Made by a program: the position numbers and the translations under genes. This document shows positions 1-6,791 of a stretch of 9,055 nucleotides of DNA, piece by piece; positions within the stretch are counted from its first letter, which is position 1, and every line of letters starts with the position of its first letter. The notes below the pieces were generated by a model. That model made no database searches, was not told where the DNA came from, and saw only the letters and a program-made list of their open reading frames with translations. This DNA comes from Candidatus Atribacteria bacterium. Lineage in GTDB: Bacteria > Atribacterota > Phoenicimicrobiia > Phoenicimicrobiales > Stramentimicrobiaceae. Location: assembly GCA_016934875.1 (NCBI GenBank), contig JAFGSC010000108.1, positions 1-9,055 on the forward strand, given 5' to 3'.

Positions 1-840
1 GCAAAAGAGTGGTCTATCGGTCCAGTAGGAGTTGTTCCAGCGCTTTTTGCAGTTTTAAGAATGGATGTATATATCATTGCAGTGGCGCATGATGAGAGTG
101 GATCCATGTCAGTCATGGCACGTCCAGATAGCCCTGTTTTTAAAACTAAAGGATATAATCCAGAATATCCGAACCTTTATGGAGATTCGGAAACAGTGAA
201 GGGAATGACAGCCTTGGCTACTACTATTTCAACTGCTCATTATACCCTGGCAAGATACCTAGATGATATAGGTTTGTCAGAGAGCGACCTTAAAGTATTG
301 AACCTTGAACAACCCCAAGCAGTCGCTGCATTTGAAAGAGGAGAAGGCGATATGGTTGCGTTTTTCTCGCCTTATAGCTATATAGGGAAAGCAAAAGGAT
401 GGAAAGAAGTTGCCAATGGTTCTGATACTGGGGCAAAAAGTTTACTTGTTATTATATCGCCTAGGAAATGGGCAGATGAAAATACAGATATTGTTGTTGA
501 TTTTTTAGATTCCTATTTCGAAGCCCAAGAAGATTTAGTTAAGCAGGGGCCAGTATTAGCAGATGAGTACAAGAAGTTTCTTATAGATTACAGTGCTTTA
601 GAAATTAGCGATGATAATGCCAGAGGGGATTTTGAAGATATTATTTTCTATACACTGGAAGAACACTTGGAAAATCTTGAAAATGGTAATTTTGAGAAAT
701 GGACGAAAGAATCTGCTGATTTCTTTTATGAGAAAGGTAGATTTACTAAAGAGGATAGGGATAAATTAGTAGAATTGCATTTTGGTTATACTGATAAATT
801 TATGAAATTAGTTGCCAAAAAAAGAGGGATTATTAAATAA
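1..840 (+). CDS. ABC transporter substrate-binding protein, SsuA/TauA/NMT1-like (5' end cut by window)
   Basis: This is the extracellular solute-binding component of an importer of the nitrate/sulfonate/taurine class. The frame is open from base 1 to the TAA at 838-840, giving 279 residues. The ATG at 61 is internal, because the 20 codons before it read as normal family sequence (KEWSIGPVGVVPALFAVLR). The signal peptide and first lobe are therefore missing. Family-like stretches include G-SETVKGMTALATTISTAHYTL at about residues 61-82 (the G-K-x-A-x-x-x-x-S-T-x-H-Y segment of SsuA/TauA proteins), LKVLNLEQPQAVAAFERGE and a following aromatic-rich ligand-pocket segment. The C-terminus is acidic and helical, and ends in a Lys/Arg-rich tail. 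The gene is followed by a long palindrome and then by two permeases and an ATPase, the usual order of an importer operon. The class is well supported. The ligand is not: sulfonate or taurine is favoured by the sulfur genes downstream, but nitrate, pyrimidine-precursor and other ligands occur in the same fold family. Confidence 0.85.
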   Translation, partial: AKEWSIGPVGVVPALFAVLRMDVYIIAVAHDESGSMSVMARPDSPVFKTKGYNPEYPNLYGDSETVKGMTALATTISTAHYTLARYLDDIGLSESDLKVLNLEQPQAVAAFERGEGDMVAFFSPYSYIGKAKGWKEVANGSDTGAKSLLVIISPRKWADENTDIVVDFLDSYFEAQEDLVKQGPVLADEYKKFLIDYSALEISDDNARGDFEDIIFYTLEEHLENLENGNFEKWTKESADFFYEKGRFTKEDRDKLVELHFGYTDKFMKLVAKKRGIIK

Positions 841-855
841 TAGTTTGGTTTAGCC

Positions 856-899
856 ATATGAATGTTTGGTAAAGATACATCTTTACCAAACATTCATAT
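856..899 (+). repeat. Perfect 21-bp inverted repeat (long hairpin) after the binding-protein gene
   Basis: The left arm at 856-876 and the right arm at 879-899 are exact reverse complements separated by only 2 bases (AC at 877-878). It starts 15 bases after the binding-protein stop codon and ends 26 bases before the permease start. No T-run follows on either strand, so it does not look like a classical intrinsic terminator. A stem like this could protect the 3' end of the binding-protein message or cause partial attenuation, as REP-type stems do between malE and malF in E. coli. The role here is inferred. Confidence 0.8.
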
Positions 900-911
900 T
901 ATCAAAAAATT

Positions 912-920
912 AAAGGGTGA
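912..920 (+). promoter_or_regulatory. Ribosome binding site deciding the permease 1 start
   Basis: AAAGGGTGA lies 5 bases before the ATG at 926 and matches the anti-Shine-Dalgarno complement well. An in-frame GTG at 917 lies inside this motif, so ATG 926 is the better start. Confidence 0.7.
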
Positions 921-925
921 TTTGT

Positions 926-1714
926 ATGAATGGCAGAGAACAAGTCAAGGTAAAAAATTTGTTCTGGATATCATTTTTGAGTATCTTAATATTAATTTTG
1001 GTATGGCAATTCATTGTTAGCTCAGGAATTGTACCGTCTACGATGTTGGATTCTCCATTATCAGTAATCAGGCTGTTTTTTGATAAACTTACGAATGTGA
1101 ACCCAGATGGGGCTACCCTGGGTGCTCACGTCTTAGCAAGCCTGCAAGCGATATTATTAGGCTATCTTTTAGCTCTTCTTATAGGAATACCCCTCGGACT
1201 TTTAATGGGATGGTATGCTGTGATCGATGGATTAGTAAGGCCTATTTTTGAATTGGTTAGACCTATCCCACCTGTAGCCTGGATTCCCTTAGCAATATTT
1301 TGGTTTGGGATAGGCATGACAGGAAAGGTCTATATTATTTTTATAGGAGGCTTAGTGCCTGCGGTAATCAATGCCTATACTGGGGTCTTAATGTCTAATC
1401 CAGTACTTATTCAAATGGCTAAAACATATGGGGCTTCAAAATGGCAGATTTTCAAAACCATATGTATCCCATCAGCATTACCCATGATATTCGGTGCTTT
1501 GCAGGTTGCCTTGGCAATCTGCTGGACGTGTCTTGTAGCTGCTGAATTATTAGCATCTGATGTTGGCTTAGGGTATTTAATTACCATGGGGCGAAGACTT
1601 TTATTACCAAAACTTGTCATTCTTGGGATGCTAATGTTAGGAGTTACAGGATTTATCATTGGTTATATCGTTGATAAAATTGAAAGACACTTAGTATCAG
1701 GCCTGAGGAGGTAA
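926..1714 (+). CDS. ABC transporter permease, SsuC/TauC-like (first of a pair)
   Basis: Inner-membrane channel subunit of the importer, 262 residues from ATG 926, within the usual 250-280 range for SsuC-type permeases. A hydrophobic N-terminal helix lies at about 12-33, followed by an extracellular stretch and then a BPD_transp_1 core from about 68. The core contains the conserved RPIPPVAWIPLAIFWFGIG segment at 112-130. The cytoplasmic EAA-type coupling loop is at about 163-186 (AKTYGASKWQIFKTICIPSA), including the conserved Gly and the I-x-x-P that contact the ATPase. Further transmembrane helices run to about 250, and the tail is basic. The next permease starts 3 bases after its stop, and the GAGGAGGT ribosome site of that gene (1704-1711) lies inside this gene's last codons, so the two are probably translationally linked. 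It is clearly homologous to the next gene, suggesting a heterodimeric channel. Substrate is not readable from the sequence. Confidence 0.9.
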   Translation: MNGREQVKVKNLFWISFLSILILILVWQFIVSSGIVPSTMLDSPLSVIRLFFDKLTNVNPDGATLGAHVLASLQAILLGYLLALLIGIPLGLLMGWYAVIDGLVRPIFELVRPIPPVAWIPLAIFWFGIGMTGKVYIIFIGGLVPAVINAYTGVLMSNPVLIQMAKTYGASKWQIFKTICIPSALPMIFGALQVALAICWTCLVAAELLASDVGLGYLITMGRRLLLPKLVILGMLMLGVTGFIIGYIVDKIERHLVSGLRR

Positions 1715-1717
1715 TAA

Positions 1718-2539
1718 ATGGATAAAATGAATTCTAAAGCACTAAAACCCTATCTTAGTGTCTTAGATATTTTTCAAAATAAAAATGTACTTAGTATTAT
1801 TTCAATGATAATTTTTCTTCTATTATGGGATTTTATTGTTGTAAGAGGAATTGCAGGAAGTTATTTACCACGGCCGATTGAGGTTTTTGATCGTTTTTTG
1901 TATATATTAAAGAATCCGCTAGCAGGGAAAACTTTGGTAGGGCATTTACTGATTAGTCTAAAAAGAGTTTTTATTGCCTTCATTATAGCGGTAATATTTG
2001 GAATTCCCATTGGTGTTTTGATGGGTTTTAACCAATATGCAAGAGCTATTATGAAACCTGTTTTTGACTTGTTTAAACCTATGCCTCCTATTGCCTGGAT
2101 TTCATTGGCTATCCTTTGGTTTGGAATTGGAGAAACCTCAAAAGTATTTATTATATTTATTGGTTCTTTTGTTCCAATAGTTGTTAATTCATATAATGGG
2201 ATTCGTCTTGTCGAGCCTGAACTTTATGATGCTATACGTATCCTTGGGGCTGACTACTGGCAAGAACATTTAGAAGTAACCTTTCCCGGATCATTTCCTG
2301 CAATATTTGCTGGTATGCAGATATCTCTGAGTATAGGATGGACCTGTGTATTGGCAGCAGAATTAGTAGGGGCTAGAGAGGGAATTGGATTTATTATTGT
2401 AATGGGTATGAATGTCGGAAATGTAGCACAGATTATTGTAGGAATGTTAGTCATTGCAGCAGTGGCATTTTTATTATCGGTTGGATTAAATTATTTAGAA
2501 AGGAAGGTTTGCCCTTGGAAGAAGCAAATCGAGACATAA
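1718..2539 (+). CDS. ABC transporter permease, SsuC/TauC-like (second of a pair)
   Basis: Second channel subunit, 273 residues, started by ATG 1718 behind GAGGAGGT with 6 bases of spacing. It has an N-terminal helix at about 25-42, the core segment KPMPPIAWISLAILWFGIG at 120-138, and the coupling loop at about 169-194 (DAIRILGADYWQEHLEVTFP). The helices after the loop carry the same GWTC-LAAEL pattern as the first permease (CWTC-VAAEL there). The two proteins align without large gaps over the core, so they arose by duplication and probably pair as a heterodimer. SsuC and TauC systems generally use one permease as a homodimer. The last 25 bases overlap the ATPase gene, implying translational coupling. 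Confidence 0.9.
   Translation: MDKMNSKALKPYLSVLDIFQNKNVLSIISMIIFLLLWDFIVVRGIAGSYLPRPIEVFDRFLYILKNPLAGKTLVGHLLISLKRVFIAFIIAVIFGIPIGVLMGFNQYARAIMKPVFDLFKPMPPIAWISLAILWFGIGETSKVFIIFIGSFVPIVVNSYNGIRLVEPELYDAIRILGADYWQEHLEVTFPGSFPAIFAGMQISLSIGWTCVLAAELVGAREGIGFIIVMGMNVGNVAQIIVGMLVIAAVAFLLSVGLNYLERKVCPWKKQIET
2500..2507 (+). promoter_or_regulatory. Ribosome binding site for the ATPase, inside the permease 2 gene
   Basis: AAGGAAGG lies 7 bases before TTG 2515 and embedded in the end of the upstream permease gene. TTG 2509 in the same frame is a weaker alternative: it leaves only 1 base after the full motif, or 4 bases if AAGGA alone is the site. Confidence 0.6.
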
Positions 2540-3300
2540 AAGAGGCCTATAAGATAGAGTGTATAAATGTTAGCAAAAGTTATAACTATGGTGAAAAAAC
2601 TGAAGTTAAAGTACTTGATAAGGTAAATATTAAAGCTAAAGAAAATGAATTTGTTGTTGTTTTAGGTCCTGGGCAGTCTGGGAAGACCACCCTTTTTAGA
2701 TTGATTGCTGGCTTTGAAAGACCTACGGCTGGGGAAGTCTATGTGAATGACAAAAAAGTAGCTAGCCCTAATCCAAAGATTGGATTTGTTTTCCAGAAGT
2801 ATATGCTTTTTCCATGGAAGACTGTAATTGGTAATATTGAGATGGGTCCAAAGTTAATGGGAATATCCAAGAAAAAGAGGCGTGAGATTGCAAATTATTA
2901 TATAAAGCTTGTAGGCCTTGAAGGTTTTGAAAATTATTATCCTAATCAACTTAGTGGTGGTATGAAGCAAAGGGTAGGCATTGCGCGTTCTTATGCAAAT
3001 AATGCAGATATTCTGTTGCTTGATGAACCATTTGGCCAGCTGGATGCGCAAACTCGTATGTTTATGGAAAAAGAAATTATGCGTATGTGGAATCAAGAAA
3101 AGAAGACAGTATGCTTTGTCACTAATAATGTAGATGAAGCTGTATTTCTTGCAGACCGCATTATTTGCCTAGAGGGGAAATTACCTGGTAGGGTGAATAA
3201 AATTTACAATGTCGATATTCCAAGACCTCGGGAGTTTACTGATATACCTTTCATTAAATTAAGAGAAGAAATTAAGAATAATATGGAACTGATTCTTTAG
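2515..3300 (+). CDS. ABC transporter ATP-binding protein, SsuB/TauB-like, with non-canonical motifs
   Basis: Cytoplasmic ATPase powering the importer, 261 residues from TTG 2515. Visible motifs are Walker A GPGQSGKT at 51-58, Q-loop FVFQKYMLFPW around Gln 94, signature LSGGMKQR from 146, Walker B ILLLDEP at 166-172, and D-loop GQLDAQT just after. The Leu-Phe-Pro-Trp after the Q-loop is typical of the nitrate/sulfonate/taurine ATPase class. Two departures stand out. The usual ABC Walker A GxxGxGK has Gln (54) in place of the second Gly, with Gly shifted one place earlier. The switch region that normally reads VTHD-x-x-EA reads VTNNVDEA, so the H-loop histidine is Asn 204. The remaining motifs and the full length argue for a working but divergent ATPase rather than a decayed one. 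The gene overlaps permease 2 by 25 bases and is the last of the ABC operon. Confidence 0.9.
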   Translation: MEEANRDIKEAYKIECINVSKSYNYGEKTEVKVLDKVNIKAKENEFVVVLGPGQSGKTTLFRLIAGFERPTAGEVYVNDKKVASPNPKIGFVFQKYMLFPWKTVIGNIEMGPKLMGISKKKRREIANYYIKLVGLEGFENYYPNQLSGGMKQRVGIARSYANNADILLLDEPFGQLDAQTRMFMEKEIMRMWNQEKKTVCFVTNNVDEAVFLADRIICLEGKLPGRVNKIYNVDIPRPREFTDIPFIKLREEIKNNMELIL

Positions 3301-3352
3301 AGAATATCTTTACTAAAATACATTTTTTGATGGATAATTAGAAAAGGATTTG

Positions 3353-3380
3353 TTGAGAATAATCAATGAATAATCATATT
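3353..3380 (+). promoter_or_regulatory. Possible sigma-70-type promoter upstream of the TTT genes
   Basis: A -35-like TTGAGA (3353-3358; five of six consensus matches) is followed after 16 bases by CATATT (3375-3380; four of six). It is overlapped by a dyad that could be an operator. Such matches are easy to find by chance in AT-rich DNA. The location, between the end of the ABC operon and the start of the TTT operon, is the main reason to list it. Confidence 0.25.
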
Positions 3381-3394
3381 CATTAGGAATGAAT
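3365..3394 (+). repeat. Three alternating AATGAAT/ATTCATT heptads (operator-like dyads)
   Basis: AATGAATA at 3365-3372 and TATTCATT at 3377-3384 form a perfect 8-4-8 dyad. A third copy, AATGAAT at 3388-3394, pairs with the central ATTCATT (3378-3384) at a 3-base separation. The cluster sits in the spacer between the ABC and TTT operons and overlaps the spacer and -10 element of a weak promoter candidate, so a regulator binding site is plausible. No specific regulator is recognised. Confidence 0.4.
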
Positions 3395-3502
3395 TTTTAA
3401 TTAATTAGAAGTTTAAAATTAAAGTAAAGGTAAATGAAAACTAGTTAAGATTAAGATTGGTTGGTAAAAATTTATTATTGTAGATCAATTCAAATAATAA
3501 AG

Positions 3503-3510
3503 AAGGAGGT
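3503..3510 (+). promoter_or_regulatory. Orphan Shine-Dalgarno sequence in the spacer
   Basis: AAGGAGGT is a near-perfect ribosome binding site, but no ATG, GTG or TTG lies 4-12 bases downstream. The nearest ATG (3533) is 22 bases away and opens only a four-codon frame. The rest of the 284-base spacer (3301-3584) holds only very short frames and no recognisable RNA or riboswitch. Confidence 0.35.
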
Positions 3511-3570
3511 AGTAGACAGAAAAAAACGAGAAATGTCAGATCATTAGATAAATTTTAGAAATAAAAAATA

Positions 3571-3577
3571 TGGAGGG
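3571..3577 (+). promoter_or_regulatory. Ribosome binding site deciding the tctC start
   Basis: TGGAGGG lies 7 bases before ATG 3585. An in-frame ATG at 3570 overlaps this motif and would add five residues before the signal peptide, so 3585 is preferred. Confidence 0.7.
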
Positions 3578-3584
3578 TTTAAAA

Positions 3585-4550
3585 ATGAATAAATTTAAAT
3601 TATCGATTTTTTTGTTGTTGTTTCTTTTGTTTTTTGTCAGTTTTTCGGTTATAGCCCAGGACTATCCCTTAAAGCCGATAAAAAGCTTAATTCCTTTATC
3701 GGCTGGAGGAACTTCTGATATTGTTGCCCGGGCATTAGCACCGTACATGGAGGAGTACCTAGGCCAGCCTTTGGTCTTAATCAATAAGCCTGGAGCTAAT
3801 GGAACGTTAGCAGTTGCCGAGGTTGCGCAGTCAGAACCTGATGGCTATACTTTTGGTTGGGCTAATCTGCCAACACTAGTAATTCACAGTCAGCTAACAG
3901 AATTACCCTATGACCCAGAGGAACTTGAATTTATAGCTACCGCTATGCCTTTTGAATATGTAGTTCTCGTTAGAAAAGATGCTTCTTGGAATACATGGGA
4001 AGAATTTATTCAATATGCCAAAAGTAATCCTGGAAAGATTACTTATGGTGTTCCTGGCTTAGGATCAACAAACCATTTAGCCTTAGAATTTGTAGCAATG
4101 AAAGAAAATATTCAGTGGGAACCAGTGCCTTTCCCGGGAAATCCAGAAGCAATCGCAGCAGTGCTCGGAGGACATGTGAATGCTTGCAATACTTCTACAA
4201 CTGCAGCAGTGTCAACAGTTCAGTCGGGGGAGATGAAACCATTGATTGTGCTAAGTGATAAAAGGATCAATCTAATTCCCGATATACCGACAATCTTAGA
4301 AAAAGGTTATGATTTTTACCAATATTCCTGTTTAGGAGCAGTTTTGCCCCCGAATACACCAGAAGCAATTAGATTAAAATTAGAGCAAGCTATTGAATAT
4401 GCCTGTAATCAGGATGATATTCAAGAAAAAGCGAAAAATAATTTTTTTGTAACTATTGATTTTAAGAATGGCAGCGAGTATAGAGAATTAGCGACAAAAT
4501 ACTATAAAATCTGGGGTGATGTCTTAAGGCAAGTAGGACTACTGAAATAG
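3585..4550 (+). CDS. tctC: Tripartite tricarboxylate transporter (TTT) substrate-binding protein, TctC/Bug family
   Basis: Extracytoplasmic binding protein of a TTT importer, 321 residues, the usual size for the Bug/TctC family. A strong signal peptide (MNKFK followed by a Leu/Phe-rich core to about 22) probably ends near Ala 24-Gln 25. There is no lipobox Cys, so membrane anchoring, if any, is not by lipidation at a standard site. Family motifs are clear: YPLKPIKSLIPLSAGGTSDI at 27-46, followed by VAR; the pocket segment PGANGTLAVAEVAQSEPDGY at 69-88; YGVPGLGSTNHLALEF at 154-169; and PFPGNPEAIAAVLGGHVNA at 182-200. These loops normally bind a carboxylate of the ligand. Known family ligands include citrate and other carboxylates, and a TTT system has been assigned to sulfolactate uptake in sulfonate degraders. 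A sulfonated carboxylate is therefore plausible beside sat but unproven. The gene is followed by a 206-base spacer with a long hairpin and then tctB and tctA. Confidence 0.93.
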   Translation: MNKFKLSIFLLLFLLFFVSFSVIAQDYPLKPIKSLIPLSAGGTSDIVARALAPYMEEYLGQPLVLINKPGANGTLAVAEVAQSEPDGYTFGWANLPTLVIHSQLTELPYDPEELEFIATAMPFEYVVLVRKDASWNTWEEFIQYAKSNPGKITYGVPGLGSTNHLALEFVAMKENIQWEPVPFPGNPEAIAAVLGGHVNACNTSTTAAVSTVQSGEMKPLIVLSDKRINLIPDIPTILEKGYDFYQYSCLGAVLPPNTPEAIRLKLEQAIEYACNQDDIQEKAKNNFFVTIDFKNGSEYRELATKYYKIWGDVLRQVGLLK

Positions 4551-4608
4551 TAGATTAAGTAAAGATAATCATTATTTAATTCAAAAGAATGAGGTCATTT
4601 CTCTATAG

Positions 4609-4704
4609 ATTTTTATAGCCGTAAAGGTTCAACGTTTATGATTTATAGAGGATGTATTATTTGTGAAATAGTACTTCCTCTATAAATTCAGTATCTATAA
4701 AAAT
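4609..4704 (+). repeat. Nested stem-loop in the tctC-tctB spacer
   Basis: The inner stem pairs 4641-4660 with 4668-4687. It has 12 perfect outer base pairs (ATTTATAGAGGA with TCCTCTATAAAT), then one T-T mismatch and one G-T wobble, around a 7-base loop TTGTGAA. An outer 10-bp stem pairs ATTTTTATAG (4609-4618) with CTATAAAAAT (4695-4704). T-rich sequence follows at about 4711-4740, but no T-run adjoins the stem directly, so partial termination is possible rather than clear. Its position after the binding-protein gene matches that of the palindrome at 856-899. No convincing gene lies in the 4551-4756 spacer. Confidence 0.65.
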
Positions 4705-4743
4705 ATGAAATTATTTTATTATTTTTTGGGTATCTTTTTTAGA

Positions 4744-4750
4744 TAGGAGG
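4744..4750 (+). promoter_or_regulatory. Ribosome binding site deciding the TTG start of tctB
   Basis: TAGGAGG lies 6 bases before TTG 4757. No ATG in this frame lies near it, so the non-ATG start is supported. Confidence 0.65.
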
Positions 4751-4756
4751 CGACAC

Positions 4757-5242
4757 TTGAAATATAGAAATGACACAATAATTGCATTTGGTCTCATTGT
4801 GTTTTGCTTAATTAACTATTTTTACCTAATACCTTCTCAAGTCATTAAACAGGGATCACAGTCAACATATGTATACATTGTCAATACCTTTCTTTTTTTA
4901 TCTTCAATAGGCTATTTTTTTCAAGGTATTCTTCAAAAGAAATTTTTGACCTCGGGAAATCAAGAAAATAAAATTAACAAAGATAGTAAGAAGTCCATTA
5001 TTATCATTATTTTGGTTGCGATTTGGATTTTATTAATGGATTACCTAGGATTTCTATTATCAACTATCGTTTTTTTGATCGTTAGTATTGCAACACTCAG
5101 CAATCCACCTCGAAATTATCCTAAACTACTTATATTATCAATTTTATTTTCTCTGTTTATATATATTCTTTTTACTGTTATTCTAAAAACAATACTTCCT
5201 GAAGGAATCTTAGAGGTGCTCTTGCAAGATATTATTTATTGA
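4757..5242 (+). CDS. tctB: TTT transporter small membrane subunit, TctB
   Basis: Small membrane subunit of the TTT importer, 161 residues, matching the usual 140-180. It is poorly conserved across the family and is recognised mainly by topology and place. Predicted helices lie at about 7-26 and 38-60. A hydrophilic Asn/Lys-rich loop (about 65-79) is followed by a helical pair across about 80-113, with the typical MDYLGFLLSTIVFL turn, and by a last helix at about 122-146. The start is TTG 4757 behind a strong TAGGAGG. It lies between the tctC-like and tctA-like genes, 40 bases before the latter, the standard order. The TTG start and the upstream hairpin would both lower its output relative to the binding protein. 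Confidence 0.88.
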   Translation: MKYRNDTIIAFGLIVFCLINYFYLIPSQVIKQGSQSTYVYIVNTFLFLSSIGYFFQGILQKKFLTSGNQENKINKDSKKSIIIIILVAIWILLMDYLGFLLSTIVFLIVSIATLSNPPRNYPKLLILSILFSLFIYILFTVILKTILPEGILEVLLQDIIY

Positions 5243-5282
5243 TTATTGTTAGATATGAGAAAATAGAAAGGTTGAAGTACAG

Positions 5283-6791
5283 ATGAATTTTATTAGCAAT
5301 TTAATGGATGGAATCAATTATGGATTCAGTTTTTTAAATCTTTTAGGGATTTTGGTAGGATATCTTTTGGGAATTATTTTTGGAGCAATTCCAGGTCTTA
5401 CAGGAGGAATGGCTATTGTGTTGCTTTTGCCATTTACGTATAATTTCAGTCCAATATTTGCAATTGCAACTCTAATGGGTATTTATAAAGGTGGAGTTTA
5501 TGGCGGTTCTATTACTGCAATATTATTTAATATTCCCGGGACACCGATGGCTGCAGCAACAGCTTTTGACGGTTACCCCATGAGAATAAAAGGAGAAGGG
5601 TTAAGAGCATTAGAAATGGCTCTCTTTGCATCGATTATTGGAGGTACTGTCAGCAATCTACTGCTAATGTTTACAGCACCACCACTGGCACGAGTTGCTT
5701 TAAAACTTGGTCCAGCAGAAATCAGCGCATTAATATTTTTTGCTTTGACCATCATTACGAACCTTATGGGCAATGCTGCAATAGAAATTTGGAAAGGATT
5801 GGTAGCAGCGGGGCTGGGATTACTTTTTTCCATTGTTGGGTTAGACATGTTAACTGCAACTAGAAGGTATGGATTTGGAATTATCCAATTAGATAGCGGA
5901 ATAAATTATATTGTTGCAATTATTGGTATTTTAGCTTTAGCAGAAGTATTTAACCAGATAGACCAAGCAGGTGAATTAAAGTTAGCTGTTTTAAAAGAGG
6001 TTAAGATTTTTAAGAGACCTACAATGAAGTCAAGATTAAAAGATCTAAAAATTTGCGCAAAAGATATATTTAGGAGCTCTATAGTCGGTTCGATTATTGG
6101 AGCACTTCCAGGACTAGGTGCTACAGAAGCAGCATTTTTGGGCTATGGTGAAGCTAAAAGAAATTCCAAGCATCCGGAAACTTTTGGTGAAGGCGAAATC
6201 ATAGGAATAGCCGCTCCAGAATCAGCAAACAATGCAGTCTGCGCAGCAAGTATGATACCCCTAGTTACTTTAGGAATACCAGGAAGCGTGGTAGCAGCAG
6301 CCTTATTTGGTGCTTTTATGATTCAAGGGATGATGCCAGGGCCTATGCTCATGAAAACCAATCCAGAAGTTATTTATGGGTTATTCGTTTTGATGTTAGT
6401 GACTGATATATTAGGGGGATTAATTGTTGCTTATCCAATATTGTACCTCGCTGAAAAGTATATGAAGAAGATAGCTTATAACGTTCTATTTCCATTTATT
6501 ATTGTTTTCTGCGCGGTAGGATCATATGGAATTAATTTTAATACTTTCGATATTAAAGTTTTGTTGTTTTTGGGAGTATTCGGTTATTTCATAAAAAGAA
6601 ATGGTTTTTTTGGGCCTATTTTCTTAATTGCTTTTATTTTAGGGCCTTTTCTGGAACGGAATGTAAGAACTGCCCTAATCATTTCAAAAGGAAGCATCTC
6701 AATTTTTTTAAGAAGTCCTGTCGCTTTAATTTTATTAGCTTTTAGTGTAATTTACACCATAAGTTCTATTAAAAAGAAATTTAAAAAATGA
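5283..6791 (+). CDS. tctA: TTT transporter large membrane subunit, TctA
   Basis: Main transport channel of the TTT importer, 502 residues, a typical length for TctA (about 500) with 10-12 membrane helices. The two-fold internal repeat of the family is visible. The first half has GAIPGLTGGMAIVLLLP (34-50), GIYKGGVYGGSITAILFNIPG (66-86) and a DGYPM segment near 96-100. The second half has GALPGLGATEAA (273-284), APESANNA (311-318), and LVTLGIPGSVVAAALFGAFM (327-346) ending in a QGMMPGP segment. These paired Gly/Pro-rich loops and the PES-ANNA motif are family hallmarks thought to line the substrate path. ATG 5283 is preceded by GAAAGG (5266-5271) at a long 11-base spacing, so initiation may be weak. 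No terminator is seen after it, and sat starts 109 bases downstream, so read-through transcription into sat is possible. Confidence 0.95.
   Translation: MNFISNLMDGINYGFSFLNLLGILVGYLLGIIFGAIPGLTGGMAIVLLLPFTYNFSPIFAIATLMGIYKGGVYGGSITAILFNIPGTPMAAATAFDGYPMRIKGEGLRALEMALFASIIGGTVSNLLLMFTAPPLARVALKLGPAEISALIFFALTIITNLMGNAAIEIWKGLVAAGLGLLFSIVGLDMLTATRRYGFGIIQLDSGINYIVAIIGILALAEVFNQIDQAGELKLAVLKEVKIFKRPTMKSRLKDLKICAKDIFRSSIVGSIIGALPGLGATEAAFLGYGEAKRNSKHPETFGEGEIIGIAAPESANNAVCAASMIPLVTLGIPGSVVAAALFGAFMIQGMMPGPMLMKTNPEVIYGLFVLMLVTDILGGLIVAYPILYLAEKYMKKIAYNVLFPFIIVFCAVGSYGINFNTFDIKVLLFLGVFGYFIKRNGFFGPIFLIAFILGPFLERNVRTALIISKGSISIFLRSPVALILLAFSVIYTISSIKKKFKK

Noticed and set aside
61..840. A complete 259-residue gene starting at ATG 61
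   Set aside because: The 20 upstream codons to the window edge are open and read as binding-protein sequence, and no ribosome site precedes 61, so this is a truncated gene with an internal Met.
856..899. Intrinsic terminator ending the binding-protein gene
   Set aside because: The stem is strong but no T-run follows it on either strand, and the stem is AT-rich; listed as an inverted repeat instead.
1411..1659. Minus-strand open frames opposite the permeases, ATPase, tctA and sat (at 1411-1659, 2254-2454, 2854-3096, 5573-5848 and 7754-7960)
   Set aside because: Each lies wholly inside a well-supported + strand gene and its translation shows no recognisable domain; they are shadows of the coding sequence.
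3301..3584. Riboswitch or T-box in the spacer before tctC
   Set aside because: I could find no conserved core or terminator/antiterminator pair; the spacer is AT-rich with short dyads only.
4638..4685. A 15-codon frame (starting MIYRGC) across the hairpin in the tctC-tctB spacer
   Set aside because: There is no ribosome site ahead of it and its sequence is explained by the inverted repeat; too short to support as a gene.
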